Below, one piece after another: positions 1 to 7,007 of a stretch of DNA of 22,420 nucleotides. Position 1 is the first letter of the stretch. Every line of letters starts with the position of its first letter. The translations under genes were made by a program, and so were the position numbers. Source of the stretch: JAADHX01 sp964569385 (GTDB lineage: Bacteria; Actinomycetota; Acidimicrobiia; Acidimicrobiales; Poriferisodalaceae); the NCBI GenBank assembly GCA_964569385.1, contig CAZMUM010000060.1, positions 1 to 22,420 of the forward strand, read 5' to 3'. The notes under the pieces were generated by a model. It had not been told where the DNA came from. It ran no database searches and saw only the letters and a list, made by a program, of their open reading frames with translations.

Positions 1-2
1 CC

Positions 3-65
3 CCAACCGCCAACCCAGCCCCGGCGGCCCCCACCAACAACAACGAGGCCGAGGCTGGCGGGTAA
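3..65 (+). CDS. Possible C-terminal tail of an upstream gene (partial)
   Basis: The window opens inside a Pro/Ala/Asn-rich reading frame that ends at the TAA at 63-65 with residues NNNEAEAGG. Such low-complexity tails are common at actinobacterial C-termini. A second frame is also open, ending at a TAA at 104-106 with the acidic tail TADDDPA, so the true frame is undecided. No domain is visible and no function can be given. Confidence 0.25.
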   Translation, partial: PTANPAPAAPTNNNEAEAGG

Positions 66-125
66 GCGAGACAAGCGCCACAACCGCCGACGACGACCCC
101 GCCTAACCTCGCCCCGGTCGGCCGC

Positions 126-159
126 CTGGCAAGACACTCTTCTGAGCGATACTGGGTAA
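126..159 (+). promoter_or_regulatory. Candidate leaderless promoter of the DUF402 gene
   Basis: A GATACT -10-like hexamer (148-153) lies 6 nt before the ATG at 160, with a weak CTGGCA -35-like element at 126-131 (16-nt spacer). No Shine-Dalgarno sequence precedes the ATG. The same -10/start spacing recurs at several other genes in the window, which favours initiation at or beside the A of ATG. Confidence 0.4.
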
Positions 160-789
160 ATGTGGGAGCCAGGAACAACGATCGTTCACAGTGAAACCTG
201 GCGCGGTCGACTTTGGGCGGCGCGGCCCATGGTCGTGGTATCGGACAAGCCCGACTTGCTGTTGTTGTGGATGCCTCATGGAACGGTGCGCAAAGTTCCG
301 GCTACTCCGCCGGGCCGTGTTGCCGCGCCCGAGCCAAAAGACCGGGCAATTGCCAACCTGCAACACGACGACTGGATACTGGAAGATCACATCTGGGACG
401 TCAGCACCCTCTGGCTAGTTCGACCGGGAGACTGGCACTCCACCTGGGCATCGTGGCGGCCTGACGGCTCAGCACTCGGTTGGTACATCAACTTTCAACA
501 GCCTTTCGTTCGCACCGAAGCCGGCATTGAAGCCATGGATTTGGCCCTCGACATCGTTGCCGAACCAGACTGTTCATCGTGGCGGTGGAAAGATGCCGAA
601 GAGTTCGACGAAATTGTAGATCGTGGAATCTTCGAGCCAAGCGTTGCCAATGCCGTCCGGTCAGAGGCCGAGCGCGTTATCGCCCTGATGGAACGACAAG
701 CAGCACCATTCGATTATCCGTGGCACGACTGGCGCCCCGACCCCGAGTGGCCCCGACCCGAATTGCCGGAGCGCTGGAACAAGCCGTAG
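160..789 (+). CDS. DUF402 family protein (FomD/Ntdp-like phosphohydrolase fold)
   Basis: This 209-aa protein matches the DUF402 pattern: WYINFQ at residues 108-113, acidic residues in MDLALD (126-131), then WRWKDAEEFDEIVDRG (141-156), a cluster typical of the family. Characterised relatives are metal-dependent nucleotide phosphohydrolases: FomD hydrolyses a cytidylyl phosphonate intermediate, and staphylococcal Ntdp hydrolyses nucleoside tri- and diphosphates. The substrate here is unknown. The N-terminal part (MWEPGTTIVHSETWRGRLWAARP) also fits actinobacterial DUF402 proteins. It is probably cytoplasmic, with no signal peptide or membrane segment. The start is supported by a -10 hexamer 6 nt upstream, implying a leaderless mRNA. 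It stands alone and is convergent with the oxygenase gene, whose stop codon is 14 nt away. Confidence 0.85.
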   Translation: MWEPGTTIVHSETWRGRLWAARPMVVVSDKPDLLLLWMPHGTVRKVPATPPGRVAAPEPKDRAIANLQHDDWILEDHIWDVSTLWLVRPGDWHSTWASWRPDGSALGWYINFQQPFVRTEAGIEAMDLALDIVAEPDCSSWRWKDAEEFDEIVDRGIFEPSVANAVRSEAERVIALMERQAAPFDYPWHDWRPDPEWPRPELPERWNKP

Positions 790-803
790 CTGAGCGGATA
801 GTT

Positions 804-1646
804 CTAGTCGTTGCTGCGTAGTTCGGCGATGCGTTCTGCCAAGAAGCTTGATGCTGTGCGACCATTGGCTAGGACAACATCGTTGGCCGGGTGCAAGAAC
901 ATCGGCAGCGACATTCGAGGTCGGGTCGCGGCTTCGCCGGACGGGTTGACTACCCGATGGGTCGTGGCCGGGAAATAGCCGCCGCTAGCCAGATCGAGCA
1001 TTTCGCCGCCATTGATGGCGAGCGCTCCGTGGTCGAGCGGAACGGGGTACCAACTACCATCGGCCCGCAGCAATTCGAGCCCTGGCTCGTCGGCCGCAGG
1101 CAGCACTGTGAGCAAATTGATGTCCTCGTGGGCCGCGGCCCGCACCGCGCCGCCGGCCTCGTCGCCAGTGAGGGGCGGGTAGCGCAACACCCGTAACAGC
1201 GATTGGGTGCTGCCATCCATCATGGTGGCCAACGGCTGGCTGAATCGGGCCGCGATCTCGGCGGGCGTGTTGGCCTCGACCCAGCCAAGCAGCGTGACCG
1301 CTAGGTCGATAGCAACGTGACGGTATTGAAGGGCCGCATCGCTGACCTCGGCGGGGAAAACTGACCAGTTGTAGACGTGGAAGAACTCTTTGAGGTCAGC
1401 GACCGTCGAACCCTTGGCCGTCTCAGAAGCAGAGGCCGGGAAGAACCCGACCCGCCCATTTTCGATGTCGACGTACTGGTCGACCGCCGGCGAGTCGAAC
1501 AGCGCCGCCCACTCGGTGTATATCTGTTCGACGATCGACCAATCGAGTGGATGATTGACCAACACCGCGAAACCGGTCTCGCGCAGGCTTCGTGTGAAAT
1601 CCTGAGGCGCATCGGGGGCGGTGAAGTCGACTACGGCAACGTCCAT
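804..1646 (-). CDS. Isopenicillin-N-synthase-like 2OG-Fe(II) oxygenase
   Basis: This 280-aa protein has the fold signature of the isopenicillin N synthase / plant-type 2-oxoglutarate-Fe(II) dioxygenases. The iron ligands are H173 and D175 (AAHEDINLLTVL) and H230 (TTHRVVNP). The co-substrate-binding R-x-S is at R244-S246 (RPRMSLPMF). The N-terminal part (FTRSLRETGFAVLVNHPLD) matches the usual DIOX_N region. It would oxidise a small molecule with O2, using 2-oxoglutarate if it follows most of the family. The substrate cannot be read. I chose the ATG at 1646 over a GTG at 1652 because a TTAGCC/TAGAAT promoter with a 17-nt spacer ends 6 nt before it. It lies downstream of the DUF3237 and flavin-protein genes in the same direction, but has its own promoter. 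Confidence 0.88.
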   Translation of the reverse strand: MDVAVVDFTAPDAPQDFTRSLRETGFAVLVNHPLDWSIVEQIYTEWAALFDSPAVDQYVDIENGRVGFFPASASETAKGSTVADLKEFFHVYNWSVFPAEVSDAALQYRHVAIDLAVTLLGWVEANTPAEIAARFSQPLATMMDGSTQSLLRVLRYPPLTGDEAGGAVRAAAHEDINLLTVLPAADEPGLELLRADGSWYPVPLDHGALAINGGEMLDLASGGYFPATTHRVVNPSGEAATRPRMSLPMFLHPANDVVLANGRTASSFLAERIAELRSND

Positions 1647-1652
1647 GCCCAC

Positions 1653-1681
1653 ATTCTAGTGCGGTGCTCGAGAGTGGCTAA
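1653..1681 (-). promoter_or_regulatory. Candidate leaderless promoter of the 2OG oxygenase
   Basis: On the minus strand a TTAGCC -35 element (1681-1676) is followed after 17 nt by a TAGAAT -10 (1658-1653), then 6 nt to the ATG at 1646. The -35 overlaps the stop codon of the DUF3237 gene (1680-1678). The oxygenase may therefore be expressed both from this site and by read-through. Confidence 0.5.
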
Positions 1682-2106
1682 GCGCTGCGGGCCTCATACA
1701 GTTCGTACACAAGTTCGTGGGTCTCTGGGTTGTTGGTGCCGTCGGCGACGGCTTGGATGCGGTTGAGCCAGTCGTAGCGCTCGTCGCCAGTCTGAAACAG
1801 CGGCGCCGACACCGCCCGGTTGGTACCCAAGTCGATGCGGCCCGAGTACTCGACGTAGATGATGGCATCATCGTCGGTCCTCAGCGTTAGGCGAACGTCG
1901 AGAGTTCCGTAGCTGCCGTCGGGGCCTATCGTCAGCCAGTCGGCGGCGCTTTTGCCTGCCATGGTGGCGTTGAGTTTGTCGCCGCTCACCGAGACGTTGT
2001 CGACCTCAGCCACAACGCGAGTTCCGAGGGGGCCTCCGGGAATCACCAACACGTCAGGTGAGAGGTTTATCGTCATCGTGGCGAAATGGACTAATTCGAG
2101 TGACAT
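1678..2106 (-). CDS. DUF3237 family protein
   Basis: This 142-aa protein has the DUF3237 layout: PGGPLGTRVVAEV near residue 25, an SGDKLNATMAGKSAADW segment, then GSYGTLDVRLTLRTDDDAIIYVEYSG, a P-L-F-x-T block and DERYDWLNRIQAVADG near the C-terminus. The family is a small beta-barrel-like fold of unknown biochemistry, often found near oxidoreductases and catabolic genes. I placed the start at the ATG at 2106 (MSLELVHF) because the in-frame upstream extension would overlap the 3' end of the flavin-protein gene by more than 50 bp and is not family-like. This leaves a 10-nt gap, so the two genes are very probably co-transcribed. Confidence 0.8.
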   Translation of the reverse strand: MSLELVHFATMTINLSPDVLVIPGGPLGTRVVAEVDNVSVSGDKLNATMAGKSAADWLTIGPDGSYGTLDVRLTLRTDDDAIIYVEYSGRIDLGTNRAVSAPLFQTGDERYDWLNRIQAVADGTNNPETHELVYELYEARSA

Positions 2107-2116
2107 GGCCCGAACC

Positions 2117-2800
2117 TTAGAGCGTGCGACCGACAATGGCGGCAACCTCGTCTGGCAGTTCGACGCCATCGAGGTTGCGAGGGTCCGGGATTGGTTCGCC
2201 TAGCGTCGCAGTAAGGGGCACAACCCCGGCCCAAATGGGAAGTTCGTAGTCTTGGTCTTCGTCGACGGGGCTACCAGTTCGGTACTTCGTTGATGCGTGC
2301 TCCAACGAGAGCTTCAACACCGCGGTGCCCCTGACCTCCTTGGCCGTATTGGGTCTGAGGTAGCGGTTGCTTCCAGGTACAAGTCGGTCGACGAAGATTT
2401 CAAGCAAGCGTTGCTTCTCGTCGGCGTCGTCCACGACTTCGGCGGTGCCAATGATGACTACCGACCGATAGTTCATCGAGTGGTGAAGCCCAGACCTGGC
2501 TAACACCAGCCCGTCGACGATGGTCATGGTGGCGCAAACCTGCACGCCTCTGCCTCGACGAATCGCGCCGGCTGCTGGTGCGCCGTGCAGCAGCAGGTAG
2601 TTGTCTTCGCGTACACAGAACATCGGTATTACGACTGGCAAACCGTCTCGAACAGTTCCGACGTGAGCAATGAGCGCAGCGTCAACTATTGGATGAATCG
2701 ATACTGCGTCGTAGCCGGCTCGCTCTGAGATGCGGTGTACCCGGACCGACTCGTGCGGTTCAGCGTTGTTGGTAGAATGTTCTGGTACATTAATGGTCAT
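2117..2800 (-). CDS. Pyridoxamine 5'-phosphate oxidase-like flavin-binding protein
   Basis: This 227-aa protein resembles the PNPOx-like split-barrel family (Pyridox_ox_2 type). After RISERAGYDAVSIHPIVDAALIAHVGTV come DGLPVVIPMF, an LLLHGAPAAGAIRRG block and CATMTIVDGLVLARSGLHHSMNYRSVVIIGTA, then a C-terminal SPVDEDQDYELPIWAGVVPL typical of the group. These proteins bind FMN (sometimes F420 or heme) and are often named after nitroimidazole-resistance proteins. True PLP biosynthetic activity is not implied. The gene is divergent from a MocR-type regulator, a common pairing, and its first codons overlap a repeated operator-like motif. It heads a likely operon with the DUF3237 gene. Confidence 0.85.
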   Translation of the reverse strand: MTINVPEHSTNNAEPHESVRVHRISERAGYDAVSIHPIVDAALIAHVGTVRDGLPVVIPMFCVREDNYLLLHGAPAAGAIRRGRGVQVCATMTIVDGLVLARSGLHHSMNYRSVVIIGTAEVVDDADEKQRLLEIFVDRLVPGSNRYLRPNTAKEVRGTAVLKLSLEHASTKYRTGSPVDEDQDYELPIWAGVVPLTATLGEPIPDPRNLDGVELPDEVAAIVGRTL

Positions 2801-2814
2801 AACCTGTTACATTA
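2782..2814. promoter_or_regulatory. Divergent promoter with 11-bp direct repeat, candidate MocR operator
   Basis: CTGGTACATTA (2782-2792) and CTGTTACATTA (2804-2814) differ at one position and are spaced exactly 22 bp apart, two helical turns on the same face. The second contains TACATT (2808-2813), a -10 placed 6 nt before the regulator's ATG at 2820. The first falls over its -35 region and the start codon of the flavin-protein gene. On the minus strand TAATGT (2814-2809) could serve as -10 for the flavin protein. MocR regulators such as PdxR and GabR are known to bind direct repeats. Confidence 0.6.
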
Positions 2815-2819
2815 CTAGC

Positions 2820-4118
2820 ATGGTGATGAGCGCAGCAACATTGGTCGCAACCATTGAGGCCGACATCGAATCTGGTTCGCTGCTACCCGGCGATCGACTG
2901 CCTTCGGTGAGAGCTGAGGCCGATCGACTTTCGGTATCGCCGACCACAGTGGCGTCGGCGTACAAACGTCTGCGGGAGCGCGGTTACCTCGTCGGCCGCG
3001 GCCGACAGGGGAGCAGGATCGCCCCCCGACCGCCGCGCATCGGGCCATACCCAGCTATTCCGTCTGGCATCGTCGATGCGCTCAGCGGTAACCCCGACGC
3101 CCGGTTCCTGCCATCGATGACTGCGGCCGTCACCGCGGTGGTGTCCGATGATCCGGTGTTGTACGGCGATGAACTGATGGTCGAGCCGCTGCGCCGAGCG
3201 GCCAGGAGTTACTTCGAGTCCGATGGCATCGATGCGACTCACATGTCGGTGGCGTCGGGTGCCATGGATGCCATCGATCGGATCCTCCGCTTTTCCCGCC
3301 TGTCGGTAGGTGACCGAATTGGGGTCGAAGATCCTGGACATCTTCCGGTTCATCAGATCGCAAGGCAGGCCGGTCTCGAGCTTGTTCCCCTTCAGGTAGA
3401 TGAGTGCGGCGTCACTATGCGGTCGGTTGAGCAGGCAATGGCCGCTGGGGTTCGGGCCGTTGTCATTACTTCTCGGGCCCAGAACCCAACCGGGGCTGCA
3501 TTCGACGCCGATCGAGCTAGACAGGTCGAATCCGCACTCGCATCTGATCCCTCAGTCATGGTGATCATTGATGACCATGCCTGCGAGGCATCGGGTGTTG
3601 GCTACGTAGGGATCGATCTTGCTGGCCATCGGTGGGCTGTGATTCGCTCGATGGCTAAATCGTTTGGCCCCGACGTCCGTGTGGCGGTGGTCGTCGGGGA
3701 CGACGCCACCATCGCCAACTTGGACATGTCGGTAAGTGTCGGACCGGGATGGGTCAGCCATTTACTTCAGCGGGTTGCCGCGTTTCATCTTGACTCGGCG
3801 TCGAGTTGCGCTCTCGTCGTCGCCGCCGGAACGTCATACGCGGCTCGAAGGCAACGCCTCATCGAAGGGCTCAACCACTATGGGCTGGCCGCATCAGGCG
3901 CTTCGGGTTTGAACGTTTGGATTCCTGTTGCCGATGAGCAGGCTGCAATTGAAGCGGTCAGGGAGGTTGGTTACGTTGTCCGTGCTGGCGACTCTTACCG
4001 GATTTCGTCGAGCCCAGCTGTGCGCGTAACTGTCGCCTCGCTCAACGATGGTCAGATCGACGCAGTAACCGCGGCATTAGGCGAGCACCTGAACCGACGC
4101 ACAAGCCAGTCCCAGTGA
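2820..4118 (+). CDS. MocR-type transcriptional regulator (GntR wHTH + aminotransferase fold)
   Basis: This 432-aa protein has a GntR winged helix at residues 5-67 (GDRLPSVRAEADRLSVSPTTVASAYKRLRERGYL), then a fold-type-I aminotransferase domain. PLP-site residues are present: NPTG at 222-225, the Asp of IIDDHA near 251, the Schiff-base lysine K280 in SMAKSFGPDVRVA, and R287. MocR proteins use PLP bound to this domain as effector rather than for bulk catalysis. The ATG at 2820 is chosen because a longer frame from 2730 would cover the divergent promoter and the start of the neighbouring gene, while a -10 lies 6 nt before 2820. An ATG at 2826 is also possible. Targets are probably the divergent flavin-protein operon and itself, through the 22-bp-spaced direct repeat. 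Confidence 0.9.
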   Translation: MVMSAATLVATIEADIESGSLLPGDRLPSVRAEADRLSVSPTTVASAYKRLRERGYLVGRGRQGSRIAPRPPRIGPYPAIPSGIVDALSGNPDARFLPSMTAAVTAVVSDDPVLYGDELMVEPLRRAARSYFESDGIDATHMSVASGAMDAIDRILRFSRLSVGDRIGVEDPGHLPVHQIARQAGLELVPLQVDECGVTMRSVEQAMAAGVRAVVITSRAQNPTGAAFDADRARQVESALASDPSVMVIIDDHACEASGVGYVGIDLAGHRWAVIRSMAKSFGPDVRVAVVVGDDATIANLDMSVSVGPGWVSHLLQRVAAFHLDSASSCALVVAAGTSYAARRQRLIEGLNHYGLAASGASGLNVWIPVADEQAAIEAVREVGYVVRAGDSYRISSSPAVRVTVASLNDGQIDAVTAALGEHLNRRTSQSQ

Positions 4119-4163
4119 TTCCTAGTGATCTAGCCGCACGGGGTCAACCTTTTTGGGCCAACT

Positions 4164-5267
4164 TCAGCTGAGACTGACTTGCCAGGCCGAAGTAGCGTCG
4201 TCGAACCCATCAAGGTTGAGGCCTTGTCTGACGGCGATAGACACGCCGTCGCGATCGGTTGGTTTGGGGCTGACTAGGACCGTGTCGATCTCGGCGGCGC
4301 CGACCAGTCGCGCCGCTAAGTTGACAGCACTGCCATAGACATCGCCGTCGCGCAGGGTTACTTCGTCGCAGACAATTCCGGCCCTTGCTCGTGGCATAAC
4401 TTCCTCTGCCTCCAAGTCGGCCTGAATGGCCATTGCAATGTCGATGGCGCAGTCGAGGTCTGGTGCGACGAACATGACCTCGTCACCAATGAGCTTCAAC
4501 ACCCGCCCACCCCGTGACGCGACACACCAGGTTGTCACCTCATCGAAGCGGTGGAACATTCGACCAGCCTGCTCGACGCTCAGGTTCTGAGTTAGGCGGG
4601 TCGAGCCAACAAGATCCACAAACCCAATGGCAAGTCGTTGAACCTCAAAGTCGCCGGTGGGTGCACCCTGCTCGTTGCCGCGGCCAGCGGCAACGATGTG
4701 GCGTCGCATTGAGCTGTCGATGACATCGAGCAGTAACGGCAAGAGTTCGGCGCTTAGGGCATTTGCCTTTGCCATCTCGAAGTCTTCGTCTTCGGTGCCG
4801 ATGTATTGCCTGGCCACGTTGACCAAGAACGACGAAACCAATGCGTCGGCTATACGGGCCGTTGACACCCCGATCACTCTGACAAGATCGGTGATGGCCC
4901 CTGCTCCGAACAGATCGGCTGCGAGCTTGAACCCTTTGAACAAGTCAACGTCTGGCGGACCGGCCACCAACGCCTCGCCGTCGACAATCCGGTGCCCGAG
5001 TGCAACCCGGATGGCCTCGACCTCGGCGGCTGACATGTCGACCGCTTCTGCGAGCTGGCCAACAGTCAGGGTGTCTCGAACCGGAAACACCGCCAGGCGG
5101 GTGGCAAGAACGCTTGGCTCAAACGCAGGATCGTTGAGTTCTTTTTCGGTTGCGCCCAGCTGGCGGAGATATTTCAGAGTTCGCTCGTCGACGTATCGCG
5201 GCGGTGGCTGAGCCTCTGCGCCCTTGAACACCTTGGGGCCCAAGGAGTTCTTTAGCAGTTCAGCCAT
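4164..5267 (-). CDS. Class III adenylate cyclase with N-terminal regulatory domain
   Basis: This 367-aa protein has an N-terminal helical region (about 20-195) like the autoinhibitory domain of mycobacterial pH-responsive cyclases (Rv1264 type), then a class III catalytic domain (about 208-365). Key residues are visible: metal-binding D218 (FVDLVGSTRL) and D262 (KLIGDEVMF), purine-contacting K258 and an Asp at 309 (GDVYG), and the transition-state pair N316 and R320 (VNLAARL). The K/D pair points to ATP rather than GTP. There is no membrane segment. Its ATG overlaps the stop of the 92-aa gene by 8 bp, so it is the last gene of a four-gene coupled operon. The effector of the N-terminal domain is not readable. 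Confidence 0.9.
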   Translation of the reverse strand: MAELLKNSLGPKVFKGAEAQPPPRYVDERTLKYLRQLGATEKELNDPAFEPSVLATRLAVFPVRDTLTVGQLAEAVDMSAAEVEAIRVALGHRIVDGEALVAGPPDVDLFKGFKLAADLFGAGAITDLVRVIGVSTARIADALVSSFLVNVARQYIGTEDEDFEMAKANALSAELLPLLLDVIDSSMRRHIVAAGRGNEQGAPTGDFEVQRLAIGFVDLVGSTRLTQNLSVEQAGRMFHRFDEVTTWCVASRGGRVLKLIGDEVMFVAPDLDCAIDIAMAIQADLEAEEVMPRARAGIVCDEVTLRDGDVYGSAVNLAARLVGAAEIDTVLVSPKPTDRDGVSIAVRQGLNLDGFDDATSAWQVSLS

Positions 5268-5538
5268 GTGAGATGTCGACGATTCTCTCGAAGAGGTACT
5301 CGTGTTTCAAGAAGCTGGCCTGGTGTTCGTGGCCAGGCGTCGGGGAAACGAGAGGCGAGGCCTGGATAAGCCGCCAACCGTCGGCGAGCGCGGCTACACC
5401 ACTGCGATAAGGCAATTCGGTCCAGTCGGCCGACGGATCGGCACCATCAAAGAACGACCAACCGACAATCCGGCCCTCCAGACTTGAATCCTCCATCCAC
5501 AAGAACAGAACCTGTTGGCGCTGTGTTTCTGGATTCAT
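5260..5538 (-). CDS. Unrecognised 92-aa protein in a coupled operon
   Basis: I do not recognise this family. It is small, rich in Trp (WMEDS, GWSFFDG, DWTELPYRSG, DGWRLIQASP) and ends in HEHQASFLKHEYLFERI. The residue pattern alternates like beta strands, and there is no signal peptide or membrane span. Its reality is supported by the gene overlaps: its ATG shares a 4-bp ATGA with the dioxygenase stop upstream, and its stop overlaps the cyclase start by 8 bp. Similar short proteins with a final 'KHEYLFER' motif could be an actinobacterial family, but I cannot name one. The role is unknown. It may act with either neighbour. Confidence 0.7.
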   Translation of the reverse strand: MNPETQRQQVLFLWMEDSSLEGRIVGWSFFDGADPSADWTELPYRSGVAALADGWRLIQASPLVSPTPGHEHQASFLKHEYLFERIVDISHG

Positions 5539-6440
5539 CGGAGATCCAGCTCACGTCGTTGTTCGAGCCTTGTCAGATACCAGTCGACATCGAACTCTGG
5601 GTTGTTGGTGAGGTGGCGCCACAGTCGTGTGCGGGCGACGACCTCAAGCCTGAAGTCGGCTTCGCCCATCCATGGTTCGCGGTGGCGAAGTGTCATTGCG
5701 ATCTTGGTCGGGTCGAACCTGGCAAAGATGTGGTCTGTGTTTGCCGAACTCAACTCGGCGAGATCGGCGGTGTTCCATCGCAGCACCTGAGGACTGGCCG
5801 GGTTGAGCCTGACTTTGTACATGAGGCGATCTCGTGGGCCGGGGTTTGCCATACCGCGGTGCCAAAGGCCATGGTGAAATATCAGAACCGAACCAGCTGG
5901 CCCGGCCCACTGCCGTTCGCCCTTGAGATGGCGGTACCGACCAACGTCGGTTTCGTGCACGAGTCGTAGATGGGTTCCTGGCACAAATCCGGTGCCTCCG
6001 CCATCGTCGGCGACCTGGTGAGGGAAGTAGAACACTTGAATGTCGAACGACAGATTGGGATCGATGATGGCGTCGCAGTGCAAACGTTGGCCGTTTAGGT
6101 CCCCGGCGGGGCGAAGGTGCACGAAGTCGTGGTCGAAAACAGCATCAGGTCCGACGAGGCTTTGGATGGCACCAGCAACAGTTGGGTGACCCAGCACCGC
6201 TCCGAGGGCTGATGGCTGGGGATACAACGACGTCCAAGGTTGGCCGCTGTCGGGTGCGTTGGGGCGATCCTCGCTACCCCATGTATCGAGGATTGTGCGA
6301 AGTTCCGCCTGAGCTGGAGTGTTTATCGAGTCGTCGATCAGCGCGGGGAACTCCAGGAACCCTCTGGCCACGAACTCGGCCATTTGTCTAGTTGTAAGAA
6401 GTAGCGGAGCAGTCTCGTCACCGATGATGGCGGCCGTCAT
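5535..6440 (-). CDS. Phytanoyl-CoA dioxygenase (PhyH) family oxygenase
   Basis: This 301-aa protein is a PhyH-type Fe(II)/2-oxoglutarate dioxygenase. The HxD iron ligands are H121 and D123 (RLHCDAIIDPN), and the distal ligand is H194 in FHHGLWHRGMANPG. Arginines R205 and R211 (RDRLMYKVRLNP) are positioned for 2-oxoglutarate binding. A GGGTGFVPGTHLRL block (147-160) precedes the distal motif, as is typical. PhyH relatives hydroxylate acyl-CoAs, amino acids, ectoine or many secondary metabolites, so the substrate is open. The ATG at 6440 is chosen because it shares a 4-bp ATGA overlap with the SRPBCC stop. An in-frame upstream extension would lie wholly inside that gene. Confidence 0.88.
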   Translation of the reverse strand: MTAAIIGDETAPLLLTTRQMAEFVARGFLEFPALIDDSINTPAQAELRTILDTWGSEDRPNAPDSGQPWTSLYPQPSALGAVLGHPTVAGAIQSLVGPDAVFDHDFVHLRPAGDLNGQRLHCDAIIDPNLSFDIQVFYFPHQVADDGGGTGFVPGTHLRLVHETDVGRYRHLKGERQWAGPAGSVLIFHHGLWHRGMANPGPRDRLMYKVRLNPASPQVLRWNTADLAELSSANTDHIFARFDPTKIAMTLRHREPWMGEADFRLEVVARTRLWRHLTNNPEFDVDWYLTRLEQRRELDLR

Positions 6441-6949
6441 GCTGAGCCCGAGGTTTCGGCTAGAGCTTTGATGCCCGCGACCGTGGCCTCCATGTTGGCG
6501 GTCCAATCACCGAGGCGCCTGGCCACGATGGCTTCCTCTTTACCTGGCATCGCCTCGATGGCGCCGGTCAGCCCAGAACGACCAGGCCCCATTCGGGCGT
6601 ACTGGGTGAGTTTCGTCGAACCGCTATCGAGAGGCTCGAGCGAGAAGCACCAGTAGGCAGCGGGTGCACCACTGTCATCGTTGATGACCCAGCCAAACTC
6701 TTGGTCCACGATGCAGTCCGAGATGGTGCAGGTCGCTACCCACTGGCCAGCGGCTTCGTGTTGGTTGCGACCGACGAACTTTGCACCTAACCCGGGGCCC
6801 GTGGCAGGTTCGACCCAGTCGGCGCCTTGGAACTCGTTCGAGAACTTGGCTGGCAAATTGATGTCGGTGATCAGCGCCCAAAGTGTCGATGGCGAGGCCT
6901 TGACCTCGGTGGCAACTATCGCCTCTGGACCGTCTGCGTACTTGACCAT
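6437..6949 (-). CDS. SRPBCC (START/Bet v1-like) family protein
   Basis: This 170-aa protein has the polyketide-cyclase/dehydrase-type SRPBCC pattern: VATEVKASPSTLWALITDINLPAKFSNEFQGADWVEP at the N-terminus, strands such as GAKFVGRNQH and FGWVINDD, and a long C-terminal helix (EEAIVARRLGDWTANMEATVAGIKALAE). Such proteins form a deep pocket for hydrophobic ligands and act as binding proteins, cyclases or aromatase-like enzymes. The ATG at 6949 follows a GGGGAG Shine-Dalgarno at about 6-nt spacing. The longer in-frame extension crosses the promoter region and overlaps the divergent gene, so I reject it. It is the first gene of the four-gene operon that ends with the cyclase. Confidence 0.85.
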   Translation of the reverse strand: MVKYADGPEAIVATEVKASPSTLWALITDINLPAKFSNEFQGADWVEPATGPGLGAKFVGRNQHEAAGQWVATCTISDCIVDQEFGWVINDDSGAPAAYWCFSLEPLDSGSTKLTQYARMGPGRSGLTGAIEAMPGKEEAIVARRLGDWTANMEATVAGIKALAETSGSA

Positions 6950-7007
6950 CAGCTTCTCCCCTTGAGCCTGAGGTTCTCGACGATAGCGTGACTCATGGAG
7001 GGCACTA
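6950..7007. promoter_or_regulatory. Divergent promoter region between SRPBCC operon and unknown gene
   Basis: The 58-nt space holds a Shine-Dalgarno for each gene: GGAGG at 6997-7001 for the plus gene and GGGGAG on the minus strand at about 6956-6961. For the plus gene a TTGAGC (6962-6967) and TAGCGT (6984-6989) pair with a 16-nt spacer is a plausible sigma-70-type promoter. I see no clear operator palindrome. Confidence 0.4.

Noticed and set aside
2730..2819. N-terminal extension of the MocR regulator from an upstream ATG
   Set aside because: It would cover the divergent promoter and the first codons of the flavin-protein gene, the extra residues are not part of the GntR fold, and a -10 lies 6 nt before the ATG at 2820.
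4657..5211. 184-aa open frame on the plus strand
   Set aside because: It is antisense to the adenylate cyclase with all catalytic residues, is Ser/Arg/Ala/Thr-rich with no domain, and has no supporting start signal.
5484..5969. 161-aa open frame on the plus strand
   Set aside because: Antisense to the PhyH gene with intact iron ligands. No domain is visible.
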